Shown piece after piece: positions 1-6,019 of a DNA stretch of 7,463 nucleotides. Below the pieces are notes generated by a model. It saw only the letters and a program-made list of their open reading frames with translations, was not told the DNA's origin and did not search any database. The first letter of the stretch is position 1. Every line of letters begins with the position of its first letter. This stretch comes from Egerieenecus sp048201975 (GTDB lineage: Bacteria > Bacillota > Clostridia > Christensenellales > Aristaeellaceae): assembly GCA_048201975.1 (NCBI GenBank), contig DBFBGQ010000134.1, forward strand, positions 1-7,463, given 5' to 3'. Both the position numbers and the translations under genes were made by a program.

Positions 1-53
1 GTACAAGGGGGGTCCGGGGGCCTCCCCGGCCGTTTGAAGGGGGTATAGGGAGT

Positions 54-99
54 CCAGAGGGGCATAGGGGGGAGGTCGGAATCCCCCCTGCCCCTCTGG
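54..99. repeat. Long GC-rich hairpin ahead of the tandem repeats
   Basis: An inverted repeat pairs 54-72 with 83-99. It forms 17 base pairs interrupted only by a 2-nt bulge (T65 A66), with a 10-nt loop at 73-82. Its right arm is the same sequence that begins each 116-bp repeat unit, so this hairpin merges into the first copy. Neither strand has a T-run beside it, so it does not look like a simple rho-independent terminator. A smaller 6-bp inverted repeat (14-19 with 24-29) lies just upstream. Its function is unknown. Confidence 0.7.
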
Positions 100-198
100 C
101 CCGCGGAGCGGCGCTCCGGAGAAAAGACAACTCACCGACAAACCTTGTATTGCGCAATTCCCCCCGCAAAAGGGGGGGATTCAAACAGGGGGGGACGG
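83..198. repeat. 116-bp tandem repeat, copy 1
   Basis: This is the first of two head-to-tail copies with a 116-bp period. In order, the unit contains a C-run ending in CTG, a short hairpin (CGGAGC, loop GGC, GCTCCG, at about 105-119), an AT-richer core around 121-154, and a hairpin of C-run against G-run (about 156-181, roughly 10 bp with loop GCAAAA). It ends in the left half of a CAGGGGGG/CCCCCCTG hairpin (186-193 with 199-206) that is completed by the next copy. Only short low-complexity reading frames cross it, so it is probably non-coding. It could be a lineage-specific dispersed intergenic repeat or a MITE/REP-like element. Confidence 0.8.
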
Positions 199-314
199 CC
201 CCCCTGCCCCCCTGGCCCGCGGAGCGGCGCTCCGGAGAAAAGACAACTCGCCGACAAGCCTTGTATTGCGTGATTCCCCTGCAAAAGGGGGGGATTCAAA
301 CAGGGGGGACGGCA
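199..314. repeat. 116-bp tandem repeat, copy 2
   Basis: This second copy differs from the first by about six substitutions and three small indels, mostly in the C- and G-runs. The central hairpin (CGGAGC/GCTCCG) and the segment around TTGTATTGCG are kept. Its terminal hairpin pairs 301-308 with 315-322, again CAGGGGGG against CCCCCCTG. The stem is therefore retained even though the loop has changed from GACGG to ACGGCA and the G-run is shorter. This suggests the fold matters, or that the unit spreads with its hairpin intact. Confidence 0.8.
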
Positions 315-328
315 CCCCCCTGCCCCCC
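315..328. repeat. Start of a third, truncated repeat copy
   Basis: The first 14 bases repeat the beginning of the 116-bp unit (a C-run, TG, then a C-run). The sequence then departs into the serS 3' flank. It completes the last hairpin of copy 2. Confidence 0.5.
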
Positions 329-329
329 G

Positions 330-352
330 CCCCAAGGCGCAAGTCCCTGGGG
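330..352 (-). terminator. Weak hairpin just after serS
   Basis: CCCCAAGG (330-337) and CCCTGGGG (345-352) pair with one mismatch around a 7-nt loop, 13 nt past the serS stop codon. On the serS strand it is followed by a G-rich stretch rather than a U-run. It is therefore only a tentative transcription end, and the repeat hairpins beyond it might serve instead. Confidence 0.25.
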
Positions 353-364
353 CCGCTATTTTCC

Positions 365-1645
365 TTAGCCGATATGATCCTTGCCGCCCATGTACATGCG
401 CAGGGCTTCGGGGATGCGGATGGTGCCATCCTTTTGCAGGTTGTTCTCCAGGAAGGCGATGAGCATCCGGGGTGGCGCCACCACGGTGTTGTTCAGTGTG
501 TGGGCGAAGTACTTCTGCCCGTTCTCGCCCTTGACGCGAATCTGCAACCGGCGAGCCTGGGCGTCGCCCAGGGTGGAGCAGGAGCCCACCTCAAAGTACT
601 TCTGCTGCCGGGGGCTCCAGGCCTCCACGTCCAGGCTCTTCACCTTCAGGTCGGCCAGGTCGCCGGAGCAGCACTCCAGGGTGCGCACGGGGATATCCAG
701 TGTGCGGAAGAAATCCACGGTGTTCTGCCACAGGCGGCGGAACCAGGCCATGCTGTCCTCCGGCTTGCACAGGACGATCATCTCCTGCTTCTCGAACTGA
801 TGGATGCGGTAGACGCCCCGCTCCTCGATGCCGTGGGCGCCCACTTCCTTGCGGAAGCAGGGGGAATAGCTGGTGAGGGTGATGGGCAGCTGGCTCTCAT
901 CCAGGATGGTGTCGATGAACTTGCCGATCATGGAATGCTCCGAGGTGCCGATGAGGTACAGGTCCTCGCCCTCGATTTTGTACATCATGTTTTCCATTTC
1001 CGCAAAGCTCATCACGCCGTTGACCACCTGGGAGTGGATCATGAACGGCGGCACCACGTAGGTGAATCCCCGGTCGATCATGAAATCCCGGGCGTAGGAG
1101 AGAATGGCGGAATGCAACCGGGCCACGTCCCCCATGAGGTAATAGAAGCCGTTGCCGGAGGTTTTCCGGGCCGCGTCCAGGTCGATGCCGTTGAGCCGCT
1201 CCATGATGTCCACATGGTAGGGCACCTCAAAGTCCGGCACCACCGGCTCGCCGAAGCGCTCCAGCTCGACGTTTTCGCTGTCGTCCCGGCCCAGGGGCAC
1301 GCTGTCGTCAATCAGGTTGGGGATGACCATCATCCGCTTCCTGATCTCCTCCTGCAGGCGCTCCTCCTTTTCCTCCAGGGCGGCCAGGCCGTCGGCCAGG
1401 GCGGCCACCTGGGCCTTGGCAGCCTCGGCCTCCTCCTTCTGCCCCTTGGCCAGCATGCCGCCGATCTGCTTGGAGAGCGTCTTGCGCTGGTTGCGCAGGC
1501 TGTCCGCCTGCTGGCGGGACTCCCGGTATTCCTTGTCCAGGGCCACCACCTCGTCCACCAGGGGCAGCTTTTGATCCTGGAACTTCTTGCGGATGTTTTC
1601 CTTGACCCGCTCCGGGTCGTTGCGCAGCAGATTGATGTCCAACAT
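365..1645 (-). CDS. serS: Seryl-tRNA synthetase
   Basis: This cytoplasmic class II aminoacyl-tRNA synthetase attaches serine to tRNA-Ser and also provides Ser-tRNA-Sec where selenocysteine is used. The 426-residue product has the normal family length. An N-terminal antiparallel coiled-coil arm (about residues 36-104), which contacts the long variable arm of tRNA-Ser, is followed by the catalytic core. The core shows the TSE serine-binding motif (234-236), motif 2 (FRKE at 264-267 and HQFEK at 282-286), the GSCSTLGDAQARR segment (354-366), and motif 3 with its conserved arginine (R393), then IPEALRMYMGG near the C-terminus. Motif 3 reads NNTVVAPPR, closer to the Thermus/archaeal form than to the NGSGLAVGR form I recall for E. 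coli and B. subtilis. The start is set by AAGGAGGA (1653-1660) seven bases upstream of the ATG. The reading frame stays open far upstream, but that part is the riboswitch leader. Expression is expected to rise when tRNA-Ser is uncharged. Confidence 0.97.
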   Translation of the reverse strand: MLDINLLRNDPERVKENIRKKFQDQKLPLVDEVVALDKEYRESRQQADSLRNQRKTLSKQIGGMLAKGQKEEAEAAKAQVAALADGLAALEEKEERLQEEIRKRMMVIPNLIDDSVPLGRDDSENVELERFGEPVVPDFEVPYHVDIMERLNGIDLDAARKTSGNGFYYLMGDVARLHSAILSYARDFMIDRGFTYVVPPFMIHSQVVNGVMSFAEMENMMYKIEGEDLYLIGTSEHSMIGKFIDTILDESQLPITLTSYSPCFRKEVGAHGIEERGVYRIHQFEKQEMIVLCKPEDSMAWFRRLWQNTVDFFRTLDIPVRTLECCSGDLADLKVKSLDVEAWSPRQQKYFEVGSCSTLGDAQARRLQIRVKGENGQKYFAHTLNNTVVAPPRMLIAFLENNLQKDGTIRIPEALRMYMGGKDHIG

Positions 1646-1685
1646 GGCGATATCCTCCTTGCTATTTTTCCCTGTTTTCGCCGGG

Positions 1686-1718
1686 AAAAAGAAAAAGCCC
1701 CCGCCCCTGCCTGGGACG
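1686..1718 (-). terminator. Regulated terminator of the serS T-box
   Basis: CGTCCC (1718-1713) pairs with GGGGCG (1707-1702) around the loop AGGCA, with further G-rich pairing below. It is followed by TTTTTCTTTTT (1696-1686). It begins just past the T-box sequence, and extending its stem competes with the antiterminator. About 40 nt separate the U-run from the serS start codon. Confidence 0.88.
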
Positions 1719-1915
1719 ATGGACCCGCGTTGCCACCCGGCTTGCCGCGCCGGATAGCGCGGCCACTCCTGCGCCGTAAGGGAGCGCCGCCCGCAGACTC
1801 CTCGCCTGCCCCTGGGGGAATGGAGCCACCGCGCCGGACGCCGCCTCACACCTGCCGGCGGCTCTCTTGGGACCTGCGCGCGGATTGTTTTCCCCTCCTG
1901 CGGGAAATATGTACG
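1686..1915 (-). promoter_or_regulatory. T-box riboswitch leader of serS (serine, UCC specifier)
   Basis: The leader RNA reads the charging state of tRNA-Ser. Uncharged tRNA stabilises an antiterminator and lets transcription reach serS. The basal part of Stem I pairs GGGGAA (1895-1890) with TTCCCC (1820-1815). The next helix pairs CCGCGC (1883-1878) with GCGCGG (1834-1829). The distal helix pairs GCCGCC (1862-1857) with GGCGGC (1845-1840), around the typical GAGAGCC...GGTGTGAG elements. The specifier loop carries UCC (1824-1822), a serine codon, followed by A. The T-box sequence is GGGTGGCAACGCGG (1738-1725). Its UGGC would pair with a GCCA tRNA end, matching the G discriminator base of tRNA-Ser. 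CCGCG (1762-1758) can pair with CGCGG (1729-1725) as the antiterminator. The individual pairings were found by eye. Confidence 0.93.
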
Positions 1916-1921
1916 CCTGGT

Positions 1922-1951
1922 ATTATACACCCAGGCCCGGAGGTTTGGCAA
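1922..1951 (-). promoter_or_regulatory. Promoter of serS
   Basis: The -35 box is TTGCCA (1951-1946) and the -10 box is a perfect TATAAT (1927-1922), with an 18-bp spacer. Transcription should start near 1915, directly upstream of the T-box Stem I. The imperfect palindrome CCTGG...CCAGG overlaps the -10 box; it may be chance. Confidence 0.8.
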
Positions 1952-2039
1952 GCGCCGCAGGCGAAAATCTCTTCTTCGGGGGGAAAATGGGCTTGCGTGT
2001 GTTCCTGAACCGATTGTATGGCATAGTTACAGCTTTTCC

Positions 2040-2366
2040 ATGACACCGGCACTGGACGGGGATTATTATGACAAGATCTATTTCGCCGCGCTGTCGCGTC
2101 AGCCCTATGAGCCTGTGGATGAGGCGGACAGCCTGTACCGGTATTTCATCACGTACCAGGAGGGATGGCAGGAAATGGAAATCTACAAGGGTTCAGAAAG
2201 AGACCGCCAGCTTCTCTACCAGCCCGGAGATACGCTTCCTATCGCCTGTGAGGAATTGAAACAGGCTTTGGCCAAAGGAGATATGTTTTCAGCGGAGATG
2301 CAGGCAGCCCTGGCCCATCAGGTGGCCCTGAACCGTGGGGAGGCCCAGCCCACCGCGACTCCCTGA
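2040..2366 (+). CDS. Small hypothetical protein, start uncertain
   Basis: I do not recognise this 108-residue product. It is acidic and soluble-looking, rich in Tyr, Asp, Glu and Gln, with no signal peptide, membrane segment or obvious cysteine/histidine metal site. The N-terminal half holds DGDYYDKIYFAALSRQPYEP, and a predicted helical stretch (CEELKQALAKGDMFSAEMQ...) follows. The composition looks like real protein, and a strong terminator begins nine bases after the stop, which supports a transcribed gene. No Shine-Dalgarno sequence precedes the ATG. The same frame stays open upstream across the serS promoter without an ATG, GTG or TTG that I could find nearby. It could therefore be a leaderless gene, one with a rare start codon, or the 3' remnant of a longer decayed gene. 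It appears less GC-rich than its neighbours. It is divergent from serS and convergent with polA. Confidence 0.6.
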   Translation: MTPALDGDYYDKIYFAALSRQPYEPVDEADSLYRYFITYQEGWQEMEIYKGSERDRQLLYQPGDTLPIACEELKQALAKGDMFSAEMQAALAHQVALNRGEAQPTATP

Positions 2367-2374
2367 ACATGCAA

Positions 2375-2421
2375 ACCGCCTCCGCCGCGGCACGAACCCG
2401 CGGCGAGGGCGGTACTTTTTT
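2375..2421 (+). terminator. Strong rho-independent terminator between the small gene and polA
   Basis: Positions 2375-2390 pair with 2398-2413 in a 16-bp stem with one C-A mismatch and one G-T wobble, around a 7-nt loop. The plus strand then reads AC followed by six T (2416-2421). This ends transcription of the small plus-strand gene. On the minus strand the same hairpin lies just after the polA stop codon and is followed only by TTT, so it may act weakly in both directions. The T-run overlaps the polA stop codon. Confidence 0.9.
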
Positions 2422-5044
2422 ATTTGGTTTCGTACCAGTTGGCGCCCTGGTGCACCTCGGCGGCCAGGGGCACGGAGAGGGTCATCACCTGCTCCATGCA
2501 GTCCCGCAAAAGCGCCGCGGCGCGTTCCGCTTCCTCCGGGGGGCACTCGATGAGCAGCTCGTCGTGCACCTGCAAAATCAGCGTGGCCTGCAGTTTCTCC
2601 CGGCGCAGGGCTTCGTCCACCCGCACCATGGCCAGCTTGATGATGTCCGCGGCGGTGCCCTGGACGGGGGTGTTCATGGCGGCCCGGCGGCCAAACTCCC
2701 GGATGGCGTTGCGGGAGGAGCTGAGCTCGGGCAGATAGCGCCGCCGGCCCAGCAGGGTTTCCGCATAGCCCCGCTGCTGCCCCAATTGCACCGCCTCGTC
2801 CATGAAGCGCTTCACGCCGGGATACTTGGCGAAGTACCGGGCAATGAACTCCTTGGCCTCCTTCTGGGTGACGCCGGTGTTTCGCGCCAGGCCAAAGCCG
2901 CTGATGCCGTAAATCAGCCCGAAGTTCACCGCCTTGGCCCGGCTGCGCAGGGTGGGGGTCACCTCCGAAAGGGGCACGTCGAAGATTTCGCTGGCGGTGC
3001 GGGCGTGCACATCCTGCCCCGTGCGGAAGGCCTCCACCAGGGCCTTGTCCCCGGAGAAATGCGCCATGAGCCGCAGCTCAATCTGGCTGTAATCCGCGTC
3101 CAGGAGCACCCAGCCCTTGCGGGGCACGAAGGCCCGGCGAATCTCCCGGCCCTGGGCGGTGCGCACGGGGATGTTTTGCAGATTGGGTTCGCTGGAGGAG
3201 ATGCGGCCGGTGGCGGTGGCCACCTGGTCAAAGGTGGAGTGGATGCGCCCCTCGGGGCCCATCAGGCGCAGCAGGCCCTCGATGTAGGTGCCGTTGAGCT
3301 TGGTGAGCTGGCGGTAGCGCAGCAGGGGATCGATGATCTCCGGGGCGATGTCCCGGAGGTTTTCCAGCACCTCCGCGGAGGTGGAGTAGCCCTTCTGCGT
3401 CTTTTTTCCGTGGGGAAGCTGCAGCCGGTCAAAGAGCACCTCCCCCAGCTGCTGGGTGCTGTTCAGGTTGAAGTCCCGCACCCCGGCGGCCTGATAGACC
3501 TGCTCCCGGCAGGCCTCGATCTCGGCGGCATAGCCCTGGCCCAGGGCCCGCAGGGCTTCTCCGTCCACGGTGAAGCCCGCCTCCTCCATGCGGAAGAGCA
3601 CGTGGCACAGGGGCAACTCCACCTGCTGGAGCAGCTTCTCCACCCCATCCCGGCGGGTGCGCTTTTCCTGCCAGCGGAACAGGCTCATGAGGCCCCGGGC
3701 GTCCGCGGGCAGGCCGCCCAGCAGCGCCCCCAGGGCATAGCTCTTCTCCTGGGGGTTGAGCACATAGGCCCCCAGCATGGTGTCCCAGTGGAAGCGCTCC
3801 GGCAGGGGCAGCCCCTGGCGGCGCAGGGTATGCAGGAGCTTTTTTCCGTCGTGGACCACCACCGGCCCGGCCAGCAGCGCCGGGGACAGCAACCGCAGGG
3901 CCTCCGCCGGGTCCGCCCCGGGGGTGAGCAGGTCCCCGCCCAGGGCCAGGCGGCAGCACCGCCCATCCGCGGTGGCCAGGGTGCAGTCCGCCTCCAGGCA
4001 CAGTGCCAGGGGATAGCTGGCGGGGGTCAGGGTTTTGAGGAATGCCTCCCAGTCAGCAATGCCCGCCAGCTCCGTCAGGGGCGGATAGGGCAGGGGCGAA
4101 AGGGGCGCGTCGGCCTCCTCCCAGGCGGGCGCCGGAGCGCTTTGCGCCGCGGGAGCGGGGGAAGCCGCCTGCGCCGGGGCTTCCCCGGCATCCTTCCCGG
4201 CGATCATGGCGGCCACCTTGCGCAGCTGGAGCTTTTCCAGGGCGGGGACGCCCTGCTTCAGCCCCTCCAGGGTGCAGTCCTCCAGGCGCAGCTCCACGGG
4301 GGCGTCCCGATGGATGCGGGCCAGCTCCTTGCAGCTGCGGGCCTGGTCGGCATAGGTGCGCAGTTTCTCCCCCAGCTTGCCCTTTTCCTCGTCCGCGTGG
4401 GCCAGGGTGTTTTCCAGGGTACCGTACTTTTGCAACAGGCGCACGGCGGTCTTGTCCCCCACCCCGGGGATGCCGGGGATGTTGTCGCTGGCGTCCCCGG
4501 CCAGGCCCTTCCAGTCGGTGACCTGCTCCGGGCCGAAGCCGTAGGTTTCCCGCACGGCCTCCGGGGTAAAGCGCACGGTGTCGGTGATGCCCTTGCGGGT
4601 GAACATCAATTCCGTAACCCCGTCCACCAGCTGCAGGGCGTCCCGGTCCCCGGTGAGCAGCAGGGGTTTGACCCCCATGCCCTCCCCCTTGAGGGACAGG
4701 GTGCCCAGCAGGTCGTCCGCCTCGTAGCCCTGGAGGGAATACTGCCGGATGCCCAGCTGGGGCAACAGCTCCCGGATGAGGGTAAACTGCCCCACCAGCT
4801 CCGGGGGCGTGGGGCTGCGCCCGGCCTTGTAGTCCGCGTAGGCCGCGTGGCGGAAGGTGGGGCCGTGCTCGTCAAAGCACACGGCGCAGTAGCGGACGCC
4901 CTCCTCCCGCACCACCTTGAGCAGCATGGTCAAAAAGCCGTGGATGGCGTTGGTATACACGCCGCCGTAGCCCATCAGGGGCAGGGCGTGGAAAGCCCGG
5001 TGCATCAGGCTGTTGCCGTCAATGAGCAAAAACACATCCTTCAT
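2420..5044 (-). CDS. polA: DNA polymerase I (proofreading domain degenerate)
   Basis: The 874-residue product fills repair gaps and replaces Okazaki primers. The N-terminal 5'-3' nuclease (about 1-280) keeps its acidic residues: D9 in LLIDGNS, D58, GYEADD (106-111), TGDRD (131-135) and GDASDN (183-188). A helix-hairpin-helix follows (GIPGVGDKTA, 191-200). An Ala/Pro-rich linker (about 285-320) leads to the 3'-5' exonuclease fold (about 325-475). The usual DxE has become CLEAD, the second acidic motif reads VHDGKKLL, and no YxxxD is visible. Proofreading is therefore probably lost, as is common in Bacillota. The polymerase motifs are intact: motif A DADYSQIELR (649-658), motif B with R700, K704, F708 and Y712, and motif C QVHDE (825-829). 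F708 predicts discrimination against dideoxynucleotides. The ATG at 5044 is preferred because GGAAAGGAAG lies six bases upstream and LLIDGNS falls at the usual distance. An in-frame TTG at 5062 would overlap that ribosome binding site. Confidence 0.97.
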   Translation of the reverse strand: MKDVFLLIDGNSLMHRAFHALPLMGYGGVYTNAIHGFLTMLLKVVREEGVRYCAVCFDEHGPTFRHAAYADYKAGRSPTPPELVGQFTLIRELLPQLGIRQYSLQGYEADDLLGTLSLKGEGMGVKPLLLTGDRDALQLVDGVTELMFTRKGITDTVRFTPEAVRETYGFGPEQVTDWKGLAGDASDNIPGIPGVGDKTAVRLLQKYGTLENTLAHADEEKGKLGEKLRTYADQARSCKELARIHRDAPVELRLEDCTLEGLKQGVPALEKLQLRKVAAMIAGKDAGEAPAQAASPAPAAQSAPAPAWEEADAPLSPLPYPPLTELAGIADWEAFLKTLTPASYPLALCLEADCTLATADGRCCRLALGGDLLTPGADPAEALRLLSPALLAGPVVVHDGKKLLHTLRRQGLPLPERFHWDTMLGAYVLNPQEKSYALGALLGGLPADARGLMSLFRWQEKRTRRDGVEKLLQQVELPLCHVLFRMEEAGFTVDGEALRALGQGYAAEIEACREQVYQAAGVRDFNLNSTQQLGEVLFDRLQLPHGKKTQKGYSTSAEVLENLRDIAPEIIDPLLRYRQLTKLNGTYIEGLLRLMGPEGRIHSTFDQVATATGRISSSEPNLQNIPVRTAQGREIRRAFVPRKGWVLLDADYSQIELRLMAHFSGDKALVEAFRTGQDVHARTASEIFDVPLSEVTPTLRSRAKAVNFGLIYGISGFGLARNTGVTQKEAKEFIARYFAKYPGVKRFMDEAVQLGQQRGYAETLLGRRRYLPELSSSRNAIREFGRRAAMNTPVQGTAADIIKLAMVRVDEALRREKLQATLILQVHDELLIECPPEEAERAAALLRDCMEQVMTLSVPLAAEVHQGANWYETK

Positions 5045-5082
5045 GGGGTACTTCCTTTCCAAATGATCATCCCGTTACAGGC

Positions 5083-5088
5083 AGTATA
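5083..5088 (-). promoter_or_regulatory. Possible -10 box for polA
   Basis: TATACT, a five-of-six match to the -10 consensus, lies 38 bases upstream of the polA ATG in the 71-bp gap after the araC-type gene. No good -35 box is seen 16-18 bp before it. polA may use this promoter, read-through from the regulator gene, or both. Confidence 0.4.
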
Positions 5089-5115
5089 CCATGCTTCGCC
5101 CCGCCGCGCCAGGGC

Positions 5116-5880
5116 CTATGTCCGCTTTGCCTTGCAGTAGGCCCGGGGGGCCAGCCCATAAAAGCGCTTGAAGATGCGGGAAAACTGGCAGATGTCCCCA
5201 TAGCCCACCGAGGCGGCGGCGGTGGCCGGGGGCTCATGGTACACGGTCATTAGCCGCTCCGCCTTTTCCAGGCGCAGCCGCAGCAGGTATTGCCCCGGCG
5301 CCATGCCCATGCGGCGGTGGAACAGCTGGGAAAAATAGCTCCGGTTCAGCCCCAGCCGCCCGGCGATCTCCTGGATGGAGATGCCGTTCATGTATTCGGA
5401 CTGCATCAGGTTCAGGGCCTTTTCCAGGTAGTCCGCCCCGGGGCGCTCCTCCTGCAAAAGGCTCATGAGCTTCCACAGGCAGCCGGACAGGTAGGCGCTG
5501 CGGCCGCTGTCCCGCTGGGCGCACAGGCGCATCTCCTCAAAGATGGCTCCAGCCTCCCGGTAGTGGAGCACGGGGCGGCGCAGGGCCTCGGGCAGCCTGG
5601 CGTCGGCGGTGAAGCCCACCCACACGTAGTGCCAGGGATCCCGCGCATCCGCCTGGTAATAGGTTTCCAGGTACGGGGGAATCACGAAGATATCCCCCGC
5701 ATGCAGCCGGTGGGTCTCCCCCTCCCGGGTGAAGCTCCCCTGACCGGAAATCACATAATGCAAAAGCCAGTGGGTGCGCACCGCCGGCCCAAAGTCATGG
5801 GAGGGCGCGCAGCGCTCACTGCCGAACTGCACCGGATTCAGCCCCGGCAGGTGCTCGTTTACAATCCATTCCGACCGCAT
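5116..5880 (-). CDS. AraC-family transcriptional regulator, probably of melA
   Basis: This 254-residue DNA-binding regulator probably senses a sugar and controls the divergent alpha-galactosidase gene. The N-terminal part (about 15-95) has a cupin-like sensor pattern: THWLLHYVISGQGSF, then LHAGDIFVIPPYLETYYQ and WHYVWVGF. The C-terminal part (about 150-250) holds two helix-turn-helix units. The first is around 168-189 (ISIQEIAGRLGLNRSYFSQLF). The second is around 217-240, followed by the family signature (VGYGDICQFSRIFKRFYGLAPRAY). The order and length fit a full AraC/XylS regulator of the sugar-responsive kind. The ATG at 5880 is chosen because AAGGAGG (5897-5891) lies ten bases upstream. 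The longer frame starts at a TTG or at an ATG (5925) without such a site. The sugar is inferred from the neighbour only; raffinose, stachyose or a plant galactoside is as possible as melibiose. Confidence 0.92.
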   Translation of the reverse strand: MRSEWIVNEHLPGLNPVQFGSERCAPSHDFGPAVRTHWLLHYVISGQGSFTREGETHRLHAGDIFVIPPYLETYYQADARDPWHYVWVGFTADARLPEALRRPVLHYREAGAIFEEMRLCAQRDSGRSAYLSGCLWKLMSLLQEERPGADYLEKALNLMQSEYMNGISIQEIAGRLGLNRSYFSQLFHRRMGMAPGQYLLRLRLEKAERLMTVYHEPPATAAASVGYGDICQFSRIFKRFYGLAPRAYCKAKRT

Positions 5881-5923
5881 GGCGCCTTCGCCTCCTTGGT
5901 GATGCGGGATGTGCTCATCCAAC

Positions 5924-5929
5924 ATTATA
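5924..5929 (-). promoter_or_regulatory. -10 box of the AraC-type gene
   Basis: A perfect TATAAT lies on the minus strand (5929-5924), giving a predicted start near 5917 and a leader of about 37 nt before the ATG at 5880. The -35 region is poor (TGGCTT at an 18-bp spacing), so expression may be low or need an activator. Confidence 0.55.
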
Positions 5930-5983
5930 ACAAGTTTACGCCACAAAAAGCCATGTTATTTTCCAGGTTTTTCTGTTACTTTT
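5928..5983. promoter_or_regulatory. Candidate operator: repeated TGTTA elements between regulator and melA
   Basis: The plus strand has TGTTATTTTC at 5954-5963 and TGTTACTTTT at 5974-5983. This is a direct repeat spaced exactly 20 bp, about two helical turns, a geometry often bound by AraC-family dimers. An inverted copy of the core (TAACA, 5928-5932) overlaps the -10 box of the regulator gene, which would suit autoregulation. The match is short and the region is AT-rich, so chance is possible. Confidence 0.3.
5935..5962 (+). promoter_or_regulatory. Possible melA promoter
   Basis: TTTACG (5935-5940) and TATTTT (5957-5962), 16 bp apart, each match the consensus at four of six positions. An alternative -10 is TTGAAT (5982-5987) with almost no -35 box, which would place the TGTTA repeats where an activator could help. 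The sequence does not decide between them. Confidence 0.25.
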
Positions 5984-6019
5984 GAATTACAAAAAAACAA
6001 CCCAAGGAGGCTTCCCTCT

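Noticed and set aside
83..328. The repeat block as a CRISPR array or a coding repeat protein
   Set aside because: There are only two full units, with no variable spacers between short repeats. The reading frames across it are low-complexity and lack ribosome binding sites.
1916..1935. An imperfect palindrome over the serS -10 box (CCTGG...CCAGG) as a repressor operator
   Set aside because: Only 7 of 10 positions pair, and the T-box already explains regulation. There is no second copy to support an operator.
1646..1951. N-terminal extension of serS upstream of the ATG at 1645
   Set aside because: The frame is open but consists of the T-box leader and terminator, and the protein already has its normal N-terminus (MLDINLLRND) behind a strong ribosome binding site.
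266..2008. A 580-residue open frame on the plus strand opposite serS
   Set aside because: It overlaps serS and its T-box leader entirely and starts inside the repeats. Its His/Gly/Leu/Val-rich sequence is typical of the complement of a GC-rich gene. No ribosome binding site or domain is seen.
5041..5070. A 9-codon minus-strand mini-frame (MIIWKGSTP) overlapping the polA start as ATGA
   Set aside because: It has no ribosome binding site of its own, and the sequence it spans is the polA ribosome binding site. Such a short overlap can occur by chance.
2369..5140. A 923-residue open frame on the plus strand opposite polA
   Set aside because: It begins inside the terminator hairpin and mirrors polA, and its composition is that of an antisense shadow. 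The polA motifs on the other strand are unambiguous.
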